NCBI RefSeq assembly: GCF_034190915.1
Contig: NW_026947507.1
Coordinates: 27,704,001 to 27,768,000 of the forward strand
Direction of reading: 5' to 3'
DNA length: 64,000 bases
Origin: Cavia porcellus
Lineage: Eukaryota; Chordata; Mammalia; Rodentia; Caviidae
Below, one piece after another: positions 37,149 through 48,680 of this stretch; the first letter of the stretch is position 1; every line of letters begins with the position of its first letter. The position numbers and the translations under genes were made by a program. Below the pieces are notes generated by a model. The model searched no databases. It was not told the origin of the DNA and was given only the letters and a program-made list of their open reading frames with translations.

Positions 37149-37865
37149 CTCTTTGTCTGTTACAGTTTGTTTGAATCCGCTGGCTAGGTGTTCCCGCCTA
37201 CTGCAGGGTACTAGGGAGACACAGATCTGGGCAGCCTCTGCTGGACCCACCCCTCCAGGTCAACCTACTGAATGCTTCACTGCTAGGGTGCACCACCAGG
37301 TGCATGAGCCTGATTTGGGCTAGCCTACTGGATCTTAGTCCATGGCATCACCAGGCCAAGCACTCCCCACCACTCCTGCTTGAGAGAGGAATATGTGACT
37401 AAATTCACTGCAGGGCCCTGTTCCAGCTAGTCTGCTCGTTCCCAGGATGTCCTGTGTTGGAGCCTCCTAGTCTATGAAAGGGTTCCCATTTCTTTCACTC
37501 ACTGCAGGTCGATGCAGGGCCCCCTGCCAGTCCCGCTCTCAACGCCATTTGGTTTGCCAATTCCAGCTCTCACAGCATCTCTCTCCCTGCCTTGCGGATT
37601 GGGATGCAGTATCGGCAGCAGGAAATTCAAATCCTTCCAATGGTGTGGGATCCAGCTTCTGCACTGAGATTTTATCTGTTCCTGTTATAGCATCAGGATT
37701 GCATTTCCAGTTGGTTTCTCTCAGCTTAGTTCGTTCCTGGGTTGGCAGGGTACATCTCCCCTCAGGTAGGACTCCTCACACTGCACCGCTCCTGGATTCT
37801 AAACTGGTAATCTCAGAGAGCCTCCGTGGCTGCTGTTATTTGTCTGCCATGTTCTTCCAGAAATC

Positions 37866-37879
37866 TTCTTTCCTTTTTT
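37866..37879 (+). repeat. Target-site duplication, 5' side of HAL1-like element 2
   Basis: TTCTTTCCTTTTTT, partner of 34574-34587. Confidence 0.75.
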
Positions 37880-38812
37880 AAAACAAGGTTGGTTAGTAGC
37901 TTATCAATTTTATTTATTCTTTGAAAGAACCAACTCTTTGATTCATTGATTCTTTGGATTGTTTTCTTAGGCTCCGCTGCATTGATTTCTGCTCTGATTT
38001 TTATAATTTCCTCTCTTCTTTTGGCTTTGTGCTTGACTTGCTCTTTTTTTTCTAGATGTTTGAGATGTAACATCAGATTGTTTATTTAAATTTGTTCTGT
38101 TTTCTTGATTTGGGAATTCAGTGCAATATATTTTCCTCTGAGTACTGCTTTAATTTCATCCCACAGATTCCAGTAAGTTGAATCTGTATTTTCATTTGCT
38201 TGTAGGTATTGTTTAATTTTTTTCTTTAATTTCCCCTGTGACCCACTGATTGCTCAAGAGTGTATTATTCAATTTCCATGTGTTTGTGGGGGTTTTGCAG
38301 TTTATTTTATCATTAATTTCTAGTTTTACGGTGCTATGATCTAATAACATGCCTGTGATAATTTCAACTCTTTTGCATTTATTTAAATATGTTCTGTGGG
38401 CTAGTATATGATCTATTTTAGAGAATGCCCCATGTGCTGCTGAGAAGAACATATATACTGATATTGTTGGATGGAACACTCTGTATATGTCTATCAGGTC
38501 CATTTGTTCACAGGTGTGATTCACTTCTGTCATTTCTTTGCTGATTTTCTGTTTGGTTGTTCTGTCCCTTGTTGTCAATGGTGTGTTAAGGTCTCCTGTT
38601 ATACTTGTGTTATTGCTCATTTGATTTTTAATTTCTATTTATAGTTGCTTTGTATAACTGGGTGCTCTGGAATTTGGTCCATATACATTTAAGATTTTTT
38701 TTTCTCTCCCTCTTGAAGTTTTCCTCTAACCAGTATGTAGTGACCTTTATCTCTTCTGATTATTCTTGGTTTGAAGTTCACATTGTCTGCAAACAGAATG
38801 GCTAACCCTGTT

Positions 38813-38865
38813 TTTTTTTTTTTTTTTTTTTTTTTTTTGTTTTGTTTTGTTTTGTTTTGTTTTGT
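38813..38865 (+). repeat. Poly(T) and (TTTTG)n run
   Basis: Expansion of an (AAC)n-like stretch of L1-B (left arm: ACAACAACAACAAC near 1893). Confidence 0.85.
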
Positions 38866-39119
38866 GTTCCTGTTGCATGGAGTATTTTTTTCTATCCTTT
38901 GACTTTTAGTCTGTGAGTATTCTTTTGGGTTAGATGGGTTTCTTGTAGACAGCATATGGTTGGATATTATTGATGCATTCTGCCAGTCTGTTTCTTTTAG
39001 TTGGTGAATTGAGACCATTCATATTAATGGTTATAATTGTTAAATATTTGTTTATTGTTGACATGTTATCTTTCTGCTATGGCATCTTTATTTTTCCATT
39101 CTGTTTAATTGTCTGTCTT

Positions 39120-39768
39120 GCTTTTATGGTTTTTTCCTATGTATATCTAAACTTTCTTTCAGTATTCTTTGCAAAGTTGGCTTGGTGATCATGAAATTCT
39201 TCAGCTGTTCTTTGTTATGGAAGTACCTTATTTCTCCACCCATTGTGAATGATAGTTTTGCACGGTACATCAGTGTATGCTGGAAATCATTTTCCTTTAG
39301 ATTCTGAAATACTTCACTCCATGCTCTTCTTGACTTCATTGTTTGTGCTGAGAAGTCTGCTGTGCTTGCGATAGGTTTTCCTTTATAGGTGATCTGTCTT
39401 TTTTCTCTAACAGCTTTTAGTATTCTGTTTTTATGTTGGATTTCTGTGATGGTGATTATTATATGTCTGGGTGTAGCCATTATTTTGGTAACGGCTACAT
39501 GCTTCACTAATCCATATGTCATTTTCCATTCTCATGATTGGGAAATTTTCAGGTGTTTCTTCTGTAAATAGCCTCTTGATATAATTTGTGTTTTTTCCTT
39601 CTTTTTCATTTATACCTATCAATCTTACATTGTTTTTGTTTGCATCATCTTGCAGCTGTTGAATTGTTATTTCCTTATTCCTTGTTATTTTTAAAAGATC
39701 TTTCCTTTCCTGTTCACTAGCGGCAATCTTGTCTTTGAGATCAGAAAATTCTAACTTTACTTTCTTTT

Positions 39769-39813
<45 letters not shown>

Positions 39814-40230
39814 TACCTGGGATCGAACTCACGACCACACACTTGCAAGGCAGGTGCTTATGCTGCTGAGCTAAATCCCCAGCCCCTATCTTCACTTTCA
39901 TTGAGGTTGTTTTGATAACTTTAAATGGAATTTTTGATTTCCTGTATTTCTCCTTCCATCTGCTTCATGTATTCTGTTTGTTTCTTATATTGTTCATCTG
40001 GGGATTCTATCATTTTCTATTCCTCTAATTTTTTAATTGTGTTTTCTTTAGATGTTTTCAGCATCTTTTTCATTACTTTTATCATTTCTTCTTTTACCTG
40101 GGAGATTATGTCTAGTTTGAATTCCTTTAAAGCTTCCTGGAGTTGCTTCTTTACTTCACTTACTATTATTTCAGGTATTTCAGATGTATGGCATACATTT
40201 TCTTCTATGTACATAGCTCCTAGGCTTTCT
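39120..40230 (-). pseudogene. L1-B ORF1, right-arm copy, broken
   Basis: Counterpart of 638-1691. N-terminal coiled coil on the complement of 40017-40214 (MYIEENVCHTSEIPEII), C-terminal part on the complement of 39124-39522. Split by a SINE at about 39772-39890 and by stops. Confidence 0.8.
39769..39890 (-). mobile_element. tRNA-derived SINE, right arm only
   Basis: On the plus strand: long T run, then TGTACCTGGGATCGAACTCA and GAGCTAAATCCCCAGCCCC, the complement of an ID-like SINE with A tail. Missing at the matching place in the left arm (about 1005), so inserted after the duplication. Flanks TCTAACTTTACTTTC and TCTATCTTCACTTTC look like a diverged target duplication. Confidence 0.88.
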
Positions 40231-40927
40231 TGGGTGGGTTCTGGAGGTCTGAGATTACATTTTGGTCTTTCATTTTGTCATTTTCCTATATTTCCATGTT
40301 TCAAGTGATGTTTCAATGTTTACCCTGGGCATGTTGGAAATCATCTCCTATACCCTGGGCTCCTGGGACTGAATCTAAGTTTCTGAGCATGGTCCAGTTA
40401 GGTCCACAGGACCTGTGACACAGGACCTGTGACCTCCTGTGACACCTCTAGTGTTCCACGAAGCTGGGCAGACACCTAACCACTGTGGATGAAGGTCCAA
40501 AGCTCTCCCTAGGCTAGGACCAATGTGCTGGAACTCACTTCATGTGCCCTGCACTCCCCTGATTGAAGAACGTGGCTTGGTATAATCTAGTCAGGTTGCA
40601 AAGTCTCCCAACCCTAGTTTAGTGTGGCTGGAAGCTGGGTGGGTCCGTGAGCACTGGAAGTGATGATCTTAAATTTTCTCGAGACTTGGGATGGTGTGCA
40701 GGGGCTCACCTCCTCAGGGAGCCCAGTTCCCTGGATGGAAAAAGGTCACTGGGTGTGGTCCAGGCAGACTAGAAACCTTCAGAACCCAGTCTAGTGGTTG
40801 CATAATTGGTGGGTCCTTGACCACTGCAAGTGGTGATCTTAAACTCTCTCAGAGCTCGGAATGGTGTGAAGGAACTCACCTCTTCTGGTAGCAGCGCAGT
40901 TCCCTCCTCCAATCTCTTGCTATTTTT

Positions 40928-41304
40928 AAGATATCTTTCTTTTCATGATCTTGTCTTAAAGATCTGATATTTTATTCTCTCATTCAATCTGTTTCAAATT
41001 CTTTCAGAGGAGATTTTAATCTCTTGGATTTCTGTTTGGATCTGTTTTAAGAACTCCATATTTTTATGTGCATCTATTCTTGTATCTATATGTACTATAG
41101 TGTCTTTAATTTTATGCATCATTTATTTTTGTACCTGAGAGATTAAACTCTCGATAGCCTTTTCTACTTGTTTTATTTCACTTCTCTTGCTATCATTTCA
41201 GAAAGTTTCGGGGTTTGAATTCCAATGCCATCTGTCTCGTGTTTTAGGCTTGTTTTGGGTGGTCTGGGGATCTGTGGTTACACTTTCCTTCTATGTGTTG
41301 TCAT
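40928..41304 (-). pseudogene. L1-A ORF1, N-terminal part, broken
   Basis: The minus-strand ATG at 41304-41302 begins MTTHRRK; a coiled-coil-like region with stops runs to the point where L1-B inserted (40928). It joins the C-terminal remains at about 32400-32945. Confidence 0.65.
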
Positions 41305-42620
41305 TTTCTAGACTTTATTTTTTATTTTATTTTGTTTTCTATTCTGATGCTTGCCAATGTCTTATGGTAGATAGCTTTATCACTAGTATTGAGGCTTCCC
41401 CCAGAAATGTCCTTTCTTCGGGGGCCTGTTCTAGATATAGGTGGTTCTTTGTAGCTATCCTAAGAGCCAACCTTCCCACTGTGTAAAGGATGCAAAGTTA
41501 TTATTTGGATCAGCACCCATACAATCACAGTATGGGATCATACAGGGGAAAAACTGATTAGAACATGTGTGACATCCTGGCTAAAGTAGTATGGTTAGTA
41601 ATAACAATAGTTTCAAACACAGTTTAACTATTGACAAAGTATGGTAACCATTAATCTGCTACCATTAACCACAGGAGCAAACTCTAAAGTTATATAATCA
41701 AAATCCAACATAAGAATTTGAATGCAGTGATATCCCCCTTAGTGGAGTGATTTTACACTGTTATGTGGAGAGTAAGGAGGTTAAGATGGGTAGGAGACAG
41801 GACAACAGGATGGATGAGGTCAAATATTGAAGAATTAAGGTTGGAGGTTAAAGGATGATCACTTGAGTTTGGAGAACTGAAGGACGAAACAGTGACAGAA
41901 TGAAATACAGTGGGAAGGAGGGATCAGAATGGGAATAGATAATGTTTCCTAATTTGAAACTTTAAATTTCAGAGGTAGTTGAGGAGAGAGAGAAAAGGGA
42001 TCAGTAGAGAAAAACAAAAAAGAAAGACAAGAAACCTAAACAGTGAATAAATGAAGGGAGAAGGATAAGAGCAAAAAAGAAAAGAAGAAACAAAAGGAAA
42101 CCAGAAAAAGAGGAAAAATAAGAACCTAAAAACAAAATAGACCACAAAGTACTAAACCAAATAATACTAAATACAATCAGATAGTAAAAGGGTAGTCAAT
42201 CTGACCATAACAGAGAATAAAAGTGGTAAAATACTTCTGGTATTTATAGTGGCCGAGGCAGAATCCATAAATGTACTGGGGACACCAGTCAGATTTGCCA
42301 TGGGAATTGGTCTGGGTATGGAGCTATCTTGACCTCTGGATGTGGGAGCTGGGATTGGTCTTCTGTTAGTGTAGTTTCCCAGAACTCATTGCCTGCTCCT
42401 TGCTGCTGCTTCAGATCCTTTCACCTTACTGGTCTTGCTGATTACTCCACCAGCTAAAGGAATGTGTGTGTCTGTGTGCCTAGGCCGCCTGGCCTGGTTA
42501 TCTTGGATTGCGCAGTGGGTACATCCACCAAAAGCACATGTGTACCTGTGTGCCCGAGGCCATGTGGCCTGTGTGTCTTGGTGGTCTGCTGGCTTCACCA
42601 GCCAAAGGTGCATGTGCCAG
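41305..42620 (-). mobile_element. L1-A 5'UTR
   Basis: Upstream of the L1-A ORF1 start on the minus strand. About 1.1 kb of unique, purine-rich sequence (41900-42180 on plus is A/G-rich), ending in tandem monomers at 42445-42615. Confidence 0.6.
42445..42615 (-). repeat. ~76-bp tandem monomers in L1-A 5'UTR
   Basis: Landmarks on plus: CTCCACCAGCTAAAGGAATG, CATCCACCAAAAGCACATGT and CTTCACCAGCCAAAGGTGCA, spaced about 72-78 bases; about 2.4 units, each with GTGTGCC and a GGCC core. Confidence 0.75.
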
Positions 42621-42899
42621 TAAACTTTAAAGTTACCTACTAACTTAATGTTTTTAAGTCATGAACATTTAAACTCACATGTAATTTAGTTGTATAGTTT
42701 TAAAAGTGTGTGATACGCAGGAATTTAGTGGCCTCTTGTATGGCCTCTGTGAATATGTTATGTTAGATTTTTTGTAGGTTTTGTAGATTTGATTAACATT
42801 ATTAATCAGTTGGCTTTATAACAGGGTGAAAAGACTGTCTTGAATTGGCCGAATCTAATAGCATGTAGTTTTCTCTACATTTTATTTTTTGTGACTATG
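42621..42899. other. No gene seen
   Basis: AT-rich; nothing recognised. Confidence 0.5.
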
Positions 42900-43316
42900 C
42901 ATTTGCATTACATAATGATTACATTTCTTGTGTGGTTGTTGTTACAGGTGCAAAACACATCTCAGTTCTTTTTTTATCCCCATTCCCTTCCCTTCCTCCC
43001 CATTCTGACTCCATTTGAAAAAAATCTACTTTCCAACTTCTTATTATCTTCTCTTTTGTTCCTTACTTATATTGGGGGATTCTCTTATAAGAGAAACCCA
43101 TATGATAATTAAGCTAATGGGTCTGAATACTTTTTCATTTATCATTATGGTCTCAAGGTGCATGCATTTTCCTAGAAATGATTTTTTTTTTTTTTGTGGC
43201 AGGTTAGCACTCCATTGTGTGAAAATACATTTTCTTTGTCTGTTCATCTGTTAGTAGACTTTGAGGCCCCATCTAACACTTATCTATTGTGAGCTCTGCT
43301 GCTATAAACATAGGTT
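42900..43316 (-). mobile_element. Ancient L1 fragment, antisense (first part)
   Basis: TTAGCACTCCATTGTGTGAA, CATTTTCTTTGTCTGTTCAT and GCTGCTATAAACATAGG match the antisense 3' end shared by old mammalian L1s. Confidence 0.7.
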
Positions 43317-44224
43317 ATATGATGTCTTTAAATCTTTGGAGAAGTTACCTCTCTTTGATTTTATGAACCAATACAATTTCTTTGTTTTGAATGCATGCTG
43401 ATTTACTTCTTCAATAAACTCATCAGATATTTTTACCATATTTTTATGTGTACTTTTTCTGCAGAGTTAATGCCATCCTCATTGTCACTATAATGACCTC
43501 CTTCATTCAGAACTATTTTGCCTTTTTAGTTATTAATCAGTGAAGTAAAAATAGCAGGCTCATTGTTAACGTTGAAATCTTCTATATATACTCTAAGGTA
43601 TGCTTTTTGCACATGGTAGTCAAACATCATTTGTTCCTCAACATAGCAAATCCTTCATAGTCACCACTTAATTCATCATTATCAGTAACATAGTTACAAG
43701 GCCAGAGGTTGTGCCAGGAAGGCATACTTGTGTCTTTAGTGCTGTGCTTCAATATTGCAAAGGCAGATATAGCATCCTTTATGCTAAACTCCTTTTTAAA
43801 ACCTCACACATTCACCCCTTTTTCACTGCTGTTAGTCTGCTTGCTGTTCAGAAAAGCTGTTTTATATTTGCTCTTCACTGATCAAAGTGTATGTTAGTCA
43901 CTTGCCTGAATCAACAAAGTCACATTTGGGGAAAAGTATATGACATAAACTATTTTATGAAAATTTGAGATGGAAGATGGCCAGAATGATTGTCATCATC
44001 TGGTTGCAGCTTTTTAAAATGTGAGCATAAGCCACTGTGCAAAATATTTGTGAAACCAATAAAAAAAGATTTCAGAGAATTAACATTTCTGTGAAACTCT
44101 TAGTGAAGTGACATACAGTATTTCAGCAACTTGTTCTTCCCTATTATAATATGTTATTGTACTTTATAGATGGACACATGGGTTGTGAATGGCACTGCTA
44201 AAATATTCTCATACATATCTTTTT
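43317..44224 (-). pseudogene. Possible Tigger-like (pogo) transposase relic
   Basis: This segment interrupts an ancient L1 (42900-43316 and 44225-44640). On the minus strand, around 43700-43860, a broken frame reads roughly KKEFSIKDAI, then a Trp-containing HNLWP, then YEGFAM. It recalls the end of the DDE domain of Tigger transposases (an FNI..AI.NI start, a W.KLWP block and a GF block). Further on, ISDEFIEEVNQ-like text fits the acidic tail. Stops and frameshifts abound, and I do not see terminal repeats. Identification rests on a weak motif match. Confidence 0.4.
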
Positions 44225-44640
44225 TTATTCAAACATGTATTCATGTTGGGTCTGTAACCAAGAGTGGAATCACTAGGTGATGTTAGTGCATCACATTCAG
44301 CTGCTTTGGAAGTCACTAAAGAGAATACCATAACAGTGTATTAAGGCGCACTACTTTAGCAAATTACTTGTTCCATATCCTTTCAAAAATTTTGGTTATT
44401 TCTTTATTTATCTGCTTAGATAAGAGGCCAGAGACATCTAGTTGTGTTCAGTGTACATTTTTCAAAGACTAGTGATAATTTCATTTTAGTACTGCACATT
44501 TAAGAATTTATTCACTGCAGCATGTCTTCAAACATTTTGCTCTTATTAAACTAGTTCGCATTAATTTTTAATACTGATTGAAGGTTTCTTTGTGTATTTT
44601 GAAAATGGTCTTTTGTCAAATTCTGTCTGGAAGAGAAAGA
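44225..44640 (-). mobile_element. Ancient L1 fragment, antisense (second part)
   Basis: AACCAAGAGTGGAATCACTA and a final GTCTTTTGTCAAATTCTG stretch match the antisense L1M-type 3' region, continuing 42900-43316. Confidence 0.5.
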
Positions 44641-45807
44641 AGCGTAACAGTGAAAGAAGCTGTGAGTCAAATGGAGAAAGCATTTGCTCTTAGTCGTCTA
44701 GATCAGTACAGATCTTAAAGCCAAAAGCAGCATTTCCAATAGTTGCTGATTACCTATTTCTTCTTGTTAATCCATTCTCCAGCAGTTCCTGAGGGCTGGA
44801 CCATCAGTAATGTGTAGGTGAGGAAGTAAGGTAAAATCTTGTATTCTGAGGTGTGAGTTAGTATAATGTCTGCATTGAAGTGTTCCTTGCACTGCCCAAT
44901 TATTTTCTATTTGAAAAAAATACTTCCAAATGCTTCATAGAGTAAAAGTTCCAATATATATGTTAAATTTAGGAGAGTCCTGAAAATTCATGCCCTTAAT
45001 AAAAGAGAATTTGACCGACGTAAGCTTTAAACCAATAAAGGTTCTAAAAGTAGAAGCTAATTGAATTTATATTTACTTCTCTTTCTGAGTCAACAGCATG
45101 GATATAGAAACCATTTAAAAATAGCTATATTATGCACAAATGTTTCTTTAAAGCCTGACATTAATTATCTTATAAGTAGGCTAATTGTAGATTCAGTTGC
45201 AAATCTCCTTTGAAGATACTTCTGTTCAATGCTTATCTCTGTTTGGATAGATTTAATAAAAGATTTAAGTTCAAAGATCACTCTGTTATTTGTGAGACTC
45301 TTTTTTATTTTGAGAAATTCACAGAAGTTAGAAATAAAAATGTCTTTAAAAACGGAGACTATGTGAAATGGCAAAAGGAATTTTTCTATCTTTGCATTAC
45401 ATGAAATTATTTTAGGGTTCCTTAAGTTTTGCATTAGGAAAATCAAGCAACATTTTTCTGTCTATGTACTTCCAAACAAATATGTAATTGTCACTTTAGT
45501 AATTTCTCTCCATATAAAGATAAATAGAGCTTTACAGTGTTCAAGACCCAAGATACTTATCCACAACATTTCAATTGGCTCATAGTTCTTTGAATCCTGT
45601 TGTAGAAGTTCCTTATTACAAAACCTGATGTAAATGTTACATTTTCCTGTGTTTTGAAAGATTTTAAGTGGAACTTTAAAGTGTGTACTAGTTAGGTGTG
45701 TTTTTTTGGGGATTCAACATTGTGACTGTGGATTATTGTGGTGATACATTTCAACAGCATGTTCTTCTTTCTTATGAAATAAAATTGCTCTTTAGGGATG
45801 GGTGGAT
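44641..45807. other. No gene or named repeat seen
   Basis: 1.2 kb AT-rich unassigned DNA. Confidence 0.5.
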
Positions 45808-45890
45808 GTCTTTTGAATGCCACTGTGAATCAAACCCAGCATTTCATGTATGCCTGGTAAATACCACTGAGCTGTGTCTTCAGCCTTAAA
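45808..45890 (-). mobile_element. tRNA-derived SINE, old, antisense
   Basis: On the minus strand GGCTGAAGACACAGCTCAGT (A-box-like), then GGGTTTGATTCACAGT (B-box). Diverged. Confidence 0.7.
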
Positions 45891-46059
45891 AAAATTTTAT
45901 AGATGTCTGATTCAGATATATATTACTAAAATTAGGTAAAAATCTAAGATTGGATTTACTATGTGATCATCCATTTCACTTGATTATATCGACAGATGAT
46001 AGTTTTGAGGTTGTGAAGACATAGTGGCATTTGCAAAAGGAAATGGAGAGAACTGTATA
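45891..46059. other. Flank of L1-C, unassigned
   Basis: Nothing recognised. Confidence 0.4.
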
Positions 46060-46089
46060 TTTAAAATGTGGACACATCCAGTTCCAGGC

Positions 46090-46720
46090 CCTGACTGAGT
46101 GTGCAGGTTGAATTTCAGCACACCCGGAAAACTTGGAACTCTGCTGCAAGGCAGTAAGAGAATACCCTGTGTCTTAAATCACCCTAAGACCCATGGGAGA
46201 TACTGGTGGGCTTAACAAGGCCAGGCCCAGCCACCTCCAAGCAGCAAGCAAGGCCCAGAATCCAATCCTGGGACCTGACCGCGCTCCTGTGGGTTGAATT
46301 TCAGCGAACCACGAAAACTTGAAATCTTGTTCCCAGGCAGTAAGTACAAGATCTGCTTCTGAAATCACCTTAAGATCCATGGGACATACCCATGGGCCTA
46401 AGTGGGACATATCCAAAGAAATCTAAAAAGCAAGCAGGGCCTGGAATCCAGTGTTTGGCCCTGACCAGGTGGGGTGTAATTCTAATGCTCAGGGAAGCCT
46501 TCGAACTTTGCTCTCAGGCCGTAAGACCACACCCCATGTCTGAAATCACCAAAGGACACATGGAGTCCCTGTGAGGCCAACAGGCCCACTTCCAGAAAGC
46601 TCCAAGTGGCAAGCAGTTGCCAGCAGTCTGCCCTGGTAACCATGAGTTGGCCAGGTGATTACCAGTGCACCAAGGAAGCTTTGAAACATCACTCAAAACC
46701 TGGAAATAGGTGTGATTCCC
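46090..46720 (+). repeat. L1-C 5'UTR tandem monomers (~183 bp)
   Basis: Landmarks GGTTGAATTTCAG at 46106 and 46292, GGGTGTAATTCTA at 46472 and GGTGATTACCAG at 46654 give periods of 186, 180 and 182. About 3.5 units, each with a GGCAGTAAG-like and a CCATGGGA-like block. Likely promoter repeats, by analogy with other rodent L1s. Confidence 0.75.
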
Positions 46721-47592
46721 ATTGACACTGAGAATTCCACACTACCCTGGGACCTTGGCCCAGGTGTGCAGCCCTTGGACCTTGGCCCATGCAGCTGCCT
46801 GCTTCCTGTGTGACTCCATGCAGCATTGAGGAATATCATGCTGCCCTGGGACCTTGGCCTCTGCCCAGTGGACACCTGGATCCCAGACATCTGCTGGTTC
46901 CATGGGGACACTCCCTATCTCCTGGACCTAATACCGCTGTTGGTCTTCAGCTTCCACCATTTCTCTCAGAACCTTGAAATACAGCAGATTAACTGTGCTA
47001 GCTTGAAGGGAGATTCAGTAACTGCCTCACCCAAACAGAAGATCTCAGCAGGCACCAATCAGTGTGGTAAGTATGCCCCTAAAATAGAGATGTAAAATGG
47101 GTAAAAAGAGCTGGTAGTAAAGTTCCCTCCAACTAACTGTGAGACCTTGGTGAGCATGGCAAGAGTGTGGAGGACCATTAACTGCACACAGAAAACATCA
47201 GGCCAGGTGAGGAGGGTGCCAATAAGTGCCCCTCCAATTGGAGACAATCAAAAAGGCTATGAAACACACAGGCACACAATAGGGACACAATAGAGCCTCA
47301 GCGACACAAACACTATAGACAGGGAGATTTGGTGACCTGGAATAGCCTGAAGATAAAGTAACAGCGGGAACTAAAAGTTGACCTACATTAATACTCCTAG
47401 GCTTGTCAGTCAAGGAAGATATAAGACTTACCCCACAGGCTCTGCAGTGGGACGTCAGGTGGCTGGCCCATCTCTTCATTGAGGGACCCAGCAAATGGAC
47501 AAACATCAACCTTACATTAGAACCCCAAGATACACACTATCAGTAGTTGACACTGGTGGGATTGAAGGACCAAATTTAACTCGAAGGGGAAA
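46721..47592 (+). other. L1-C 5'UTR, unique part
   Basis: GC-richer than the surroundings, with a local repeat of GACCTTGGCCCA. No coding frame with a recognisable product. Confidence 0.6.
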
Positions 47593-48680
47593 ATGACAAA
47601 ACAAAAAAGCAAAATGAAATCTCAAACATCTAGTCCACCAGGAGCAAGTACAGGAGACACTGAAATGAGGACTTCAAAAGTAACACACCAGAAATCTCTA
47701 AAAAGTAAGCAAATGAAATAGAAAAATAACTCCATGAGCTATAGAGGAAATCAAATTAGAAATACTCTCCATATAAAGATAGAAATAACAATCTTAGTAA
47801 AGAAGTTGCTGAGCCTCCTTAAAGAAGGAATAGAGAAGAAAGTACAGGAACATGGGGAACTGATTGAAACCTTGAATGAACAATATAGAAAATAAGCAGA
47901 ATTCATGAAATAAACTCAAAGAGACATCTAAGAAATAAAAAATTCTATTCAGAGCTGGCAGAACCATTTAAATGAAGCTGAGGATAGATTTTTGGACATT
48001 GAGTACCAGATCACAATTAGTGATCATGAAAGGATAGAACTTTTAAAAATAACAAAGCAGCATGAAATGACTATCCAATAGCTTCAAGATGATGCCAACA
48101 GCAACAATGTAAGATTAGTAAGCATCAGTGAAGATGCAGGAGTCAATGTAAATGACATAACCAAGCTGTTCACAGAAGTGATAGCAGAAAGTTTCTCAAA
48201 CATGGGGAAAAATCTGATGTGCAGGAAGGTGAAGCATATAGCATGCCAGGCACAACCAACATAAATCTACACCCAGTCATATAGTAATTAAGATCTCAGA
48301 CATACAGCATAAAAACAGAACACTAAAAGTTGCTAGAGAAAAGACACAACTCACCTATCAAGGAAAGCCCATTCAAATCACTACAGACTTTTCAACACAA
48401 ATCCTCAAGTCAATACAAGCTTGGAGTGTGGTATTTTAAGCCCTGATATAAAACAACTTTCAAACCAGACTGATGCACCCAGCAAAACTTTCTTTCTAAT
48501 TTAATGGAGAAACAAGATATTTCCATGACAAGGAATAACTGAAGAAATTCATGCTCATTAAACCAGCCCTAGAAAGAATATTGAAAGACATACTAGAGAT
48601 AAAAATGACCACAATCTCCAGAACAACAACAGAAAGAAACTACCAGGTAGGACAAGCAATTAAACAATGGGGAAAAGCAG
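47593..48680 (+). pseudogene. L1-C ORF1, broken
   Basis: The ATG at 47593 begins a Lys/Gln-rich start; coiled-coil remains at 47700-48000, RRM-like part near 48060-48200, C-terminal domain near 48280-48600. Stops such as TAA at 47893 and 48536 break it. Normal ORF1 length overall. Confidence 0.8.

Larger units (their letters stand above)
34588..37865 (-). mobile_element. ORF1-only L1 derivative (HAL1-like) no. 2
   Basis: A 3.28 kb minus-strand insertion in the right-arm L1-B only. Its 14-bp target duplication is at 34574-34587 and 37866-37879. On its own strand: 5' end GATTTCTGGAAGAACATGGC, 5'UTR (complement of 37100-37865), ORF1 (complement of 36019-37099), 3'UTR (complement of 34630-36018) and a (TAAA)n tail. 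There is no ORF2. It is the cleanest ORF1-only unit here, with only one ORF1 frameshift, and it entered after the arm duplication, so the family was active relatively late. Confidence 0.87.
33230..38640 (-). pseudogene. L1-B ORF2, right-arm copy, broken and split
   Basis: Read on the minus strand: endonuclease (complement of 38213-38620, with TCEQMDLIDIYRVFHPT), linker (complement of 37866-38073), then after HAL1-like element 2 the RT pieces (complement of 33934-34520, [10 protein letters not shown] and the [15 protein letters not shown] block) and the catalytic region near 33640. The part encoding the C-terminal Cys-rich domain is deleted. Confidence 0.8.
32966..40910 (-). mobile_element. 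L1-B right-arm copy with later insertions
   Basis: Reverse counterpart of 32-6013. Its target duplication copies lie at 40911-40927 (complement of AAAAATAGCAAGAGATT) and about 32949-32965. It lacks the equivalent of 4180-5751 (ORF2 C-terminal part and some 3'UTR), with the junction at 33230. HAL1-like element 2 and a SINE have inserted since. Its 5'UTR monomers are at about 40380-40900 and its ORF1 remains at about 39120-40230. All frames are broken. Confidence 0.88.
23643..40927 (-). repeat. Right arm of large inverted duplication
   Basis: Reverse-complement partner of 1-13249. Differences from the left arm: an extra 2.46 kb at 24804-27264; about 764 bp missing at about 27485; an IAP-like solo LTR at 30935-31374; loss of the equivalent of 4180-5751 at 33230; an ORF1-only element at 34588-37865; and a SINE at about 39772-39890. 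The arm may continue past 40927, since L1-A carries on to 42620 here while its left counterpart is off the window. Confidence 0.9.

Noticed and set aside
37474..37881. 135-codon plus-strand frame
   Set aside because: Antisense to the 5'UTR of HAL1-like element 2, crossing its target-site duplication.
1..40927. Assembly artefact (haplotype fold-back) as explanation of the inverted arms
   Set aside because: The arms differ by several percent and by arm-specific insertions that have target duplications and empty sites in the other arm.
41110..41170. SINE-like GTACCTGAGAGATTAAACTC in antisense
   Set aside because: Lies in line with L1-A ORF1 coding sequence; the resemblance is by chance.
46174..47509. 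Several frames of 60-103 codons in the GC-rich part
   Set aside because: They lie in the 5'UTR monomers and unique 5'UTR of L1-C and lack any known domain.
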